Positions 5,642 to 6,736 of a DNA stretch of 6,736 nt are shown piece after piece; the first letter of the stretch is position 1; every line of letters begins with the position of its first letter. The DNA lies in the NCBI GenBank assembly GCA_003525905.1, contig DQIA01000014.1:1-6736 (forward strand). The letters run 5' to 3'. Both the position numbers and the translations under genes were made by a program. The notes under the pieces were generated by a model. The model was not told the origin of the DNA. It saw only the letters and a list, made by a program, of their open reading frames with translations, and ran no database searches. The DNA comes from Clostridiales bacterium. GTDB lineage: Bacteria > Bacillota > Clostridia > Oscillospirales > Oscillospiraceae.

Positions 5642-5836
5642 TTATTTCTCGTCCTTGTCGTCCTTCTTCTTTTTGGAAAAGGCTTTGTTCAGCCCATAGG
5701 TGACAAGAATGATCACGCCGATCACGATGAAGATGCCGATCATACCAAAGAGCATATCCGGCAGGGTGGTTTTCCAGGACTGGGCGTGAATGGCCATGGT
5801 AACCACAGCCAGCAGAGAAGCAAATAAAGTCTGCAT
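5642..5836 (-). CDS. OadG-related small membrane subunit of a sodium-pump decarboxylase
   Basis: A 64-residue protein resembling the gamma/OadG-type small subunits that anchor sodium-translocating decarboxylases at the membrane. Residues 1-17 are hydrophobic and could be a signal anchor or a first membrane segment. Residues about 29-48 (LFGMIGIFIVIGVIILVTYG) are a clear membrane helix, followed by NKAFSKKK and an Asp/Lys tail in the cytoplasm. This helix-plus-charged-tail form is typical of OadG-like chains, but it lacks the longer C-terminal region of classical OadG. ATG at 5836 has AAGGAGG 7 nt upstream, overlapping the stop of the beta-subunit gene 12 nt before, so the genes are tightly coupled. 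The call rests on topology and on the neighbour; sequence identity in such short chains is weak evidence. Confidence 0.85.
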   Translation of the reverse strand: MQTLFASLLAVVTMAIHAQSWKTTLPDMLFGMIGIFIVIGVIILVTYGLNKAFSKKKKDDKDEK

Positions 5837-5848
5837 ATCATATCCTCC

Positions 5849-6736
5849 TTACGATACCAGGGTCAGGATCAGGCCGCCGGCAATAACGGAGGCGATCTGG
5901 CCGGAAACATTGACGCTGATGGAGTACATCAACAGGAAGTTCTGCGGGTCCTCTTTCAGGCCCATTTGGTTGACCACACGCCCGCTCATGGGGAATGCGG
6001 AGATACCGGCTGCACCGATCATGGGGTTGATTTTCTTCTCCTTGGGCAGGAACAGATTGATGAACTTGGCAAACACTACGCCGCCTACGGTATCAAAGAT
6101 GAAGGCAACCAGACCCAGACCCAGGATCATCAGGGTCTGCCAGGATACAAAGTCCTGATAGTGCATTTTGGCAGCGACGGTCAGACCCAGCAGAATTGTA
6201 ATAATGTTGGCAAAGGCGTTCTGCGCCGTCTCAGACAGCTGGTTGAGCACGCCGCACTCGCGGATCAGGTTACCGAACATCAGGAAGCCTACCAGTGCAA
6301 CGGATTTAGGCGCCACCAAACCGGCAACGGCAGTTACCACGATGGGGAACACAATCTTGGTGGTTTTGCTTACATCGCCTGCATGGTATTTCATACGGAT
6401 CAGGCGCTCTTTCTTGGTAGTTACAGCCTTGATCACCGGCGGCTGGATGATGGGCACCAGTGCCATATAAGAGTACGCAGCCACCATAATGGCGCCCAGA
6501 TACTTGGAATGCAGTGTATTGGCCACAAAGATGGAAGTGGGGCCGTCGGCAGCGCCGATAATGGCGATGGACGCGGCGTCGTTAATATCAAAGAAGAAGC
6601 CGGCCACAAAGAAAGTGAAGAAAATACCGAACTGGGCGGCTGCGCCGAAGAGCATCAGCCACGGGTTCTTCAGCAGCGGGCCAAAGTCGATCATGGCGCC
6701 GATACCGATAAACAGCAGCAGCGGGAACAGCTCGTT
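5849..6736 (-). CDS. Sodium ion-translocating decarboxylase, beta subunit (5' end outside window)
   Basis: The membrane subunit that couples decarboxylation of carboxybiotin to sodium export (OadB/GcdB/MmdB family). It has 295 visible residues; the frame is open at the right edge, so the first part (very roughly 80-100 residues, judged from usual length) is missing. An internal Met at 6694 is not the true start, since clear family sequence (ELFPLLLFIGIGAMIDFGP) lies before it. Many hydrophobic segments are present. The GAADGPTSIF loop holds Asp64 of the visible chain, matching the essential Asp203 of Klebsiella OadB. IGAAGISAFPMSGR holds Ser246 and Arg253, matching Ser382 and Arg389. The substrate (oxaloacetate, glutaconyl-CoA or methylmalonyl-CoA) cannot be decided without the alpha subunit, expected upstream beyond the window. 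It ends with TAA and is followed by the small subunit. Confidence 0.97.
   Translation of the reverse strand, partial: NELFPLLLFIGIGAMIDFGPLLKNPWLMLFGAAAQFGIFFTFFVAGFFFDINDAASIAIIGAADGPTSIFVANTLHSKYLGAIMVAAYSYMALVPIIQPPVIKAVTTKKERLIRMKYHAGDVSKTTKIVFPIVVTAVAGLVAPKSVALVGFLMFGNLIRECGVLNQLSETAQNAFANIITILLGLTVAAKMHYQDFVSWQTLMILGLGLVAFIFDTVGGVVFAKFINLFLPKEKKINPMIGAAGISAFPMSGRVVNQMGLKEDPQNFLLMYSISVNVSGQIASVIAGGLILTLVS

Overview
The window is an ordinary chromosomal segment of a Gram-positive anaerobe, most likely a gut Clostridia of the Oscillospiraceae/Ruminococcaceae type. The reasons are strong AGGAGG-type ribosome sites, a T-box leader, an IreB (UPF0297) gene, a Cys4-containing PheS of the kind found in clostridial enzymes, and a sodium-pump decarboxylase. 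The placement below class is inference. Every gene I can support lies on the minus strand, so transcription runs from high to low coordinates.

Right end (5849-6736, 5642-5836): the 3' part of a sodium-translocating decarboxylase beta subunit, cut by the window edge, is followed 12 nt later by a 64-residue OadG-like membrane subunit. The pair ends at an intrinsic terminator (5596-5625). Middle (5578-1786): a strong promoter drives a phenylalanine T-box leader with its own terminator hairpin, then pheS and pheT, only 12 nt apart. Uncharged tRNA-Phe would stabilise the antiterminator and switch on synthesis of the two subunits of phenylalanyl-tRNA synthetase. Left-centre (1748-1392): ireB has its own likely promoter, a TTG start and a clear terminator. 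It encodes the small phosphoprotein of the PASTA-kinase pathway.

Left end (1301-1): a very good promoter (TTGACA, 17 bp, TACAAT with an extended -10) drives a conserved-looking 96-residue protein of unknown function. A secreted SH3-SH3-NlpC/P60 cell-wall peptidase follows, truncated by the window edge just past its catalytic residues. This promoter carries TGTAAC-N5-TGTAAC, which matches the published WalR (YycF) box, plus a repeated GAATT core at exact 21-bp spacing and a perfect 13-bp palindrome. This control region is the most interesting part of the window: it suggests that a cell-wall stress regulator controls the hydrolase operon, next to a gene of the Ser/Thr kinase pathway.

I see no mobile element, CRISPR array, tRNA or rRNA, and no convincing undescribed multi-gene system. 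The candidates for novelty are the 96-residue protein and its operator-like promoter. The only non-coding stretch near or above 300 bases is 5230-5641; it holds the pheST untranslated leader and T-box, its promoter, and the terminator of the decarboxylase operon.
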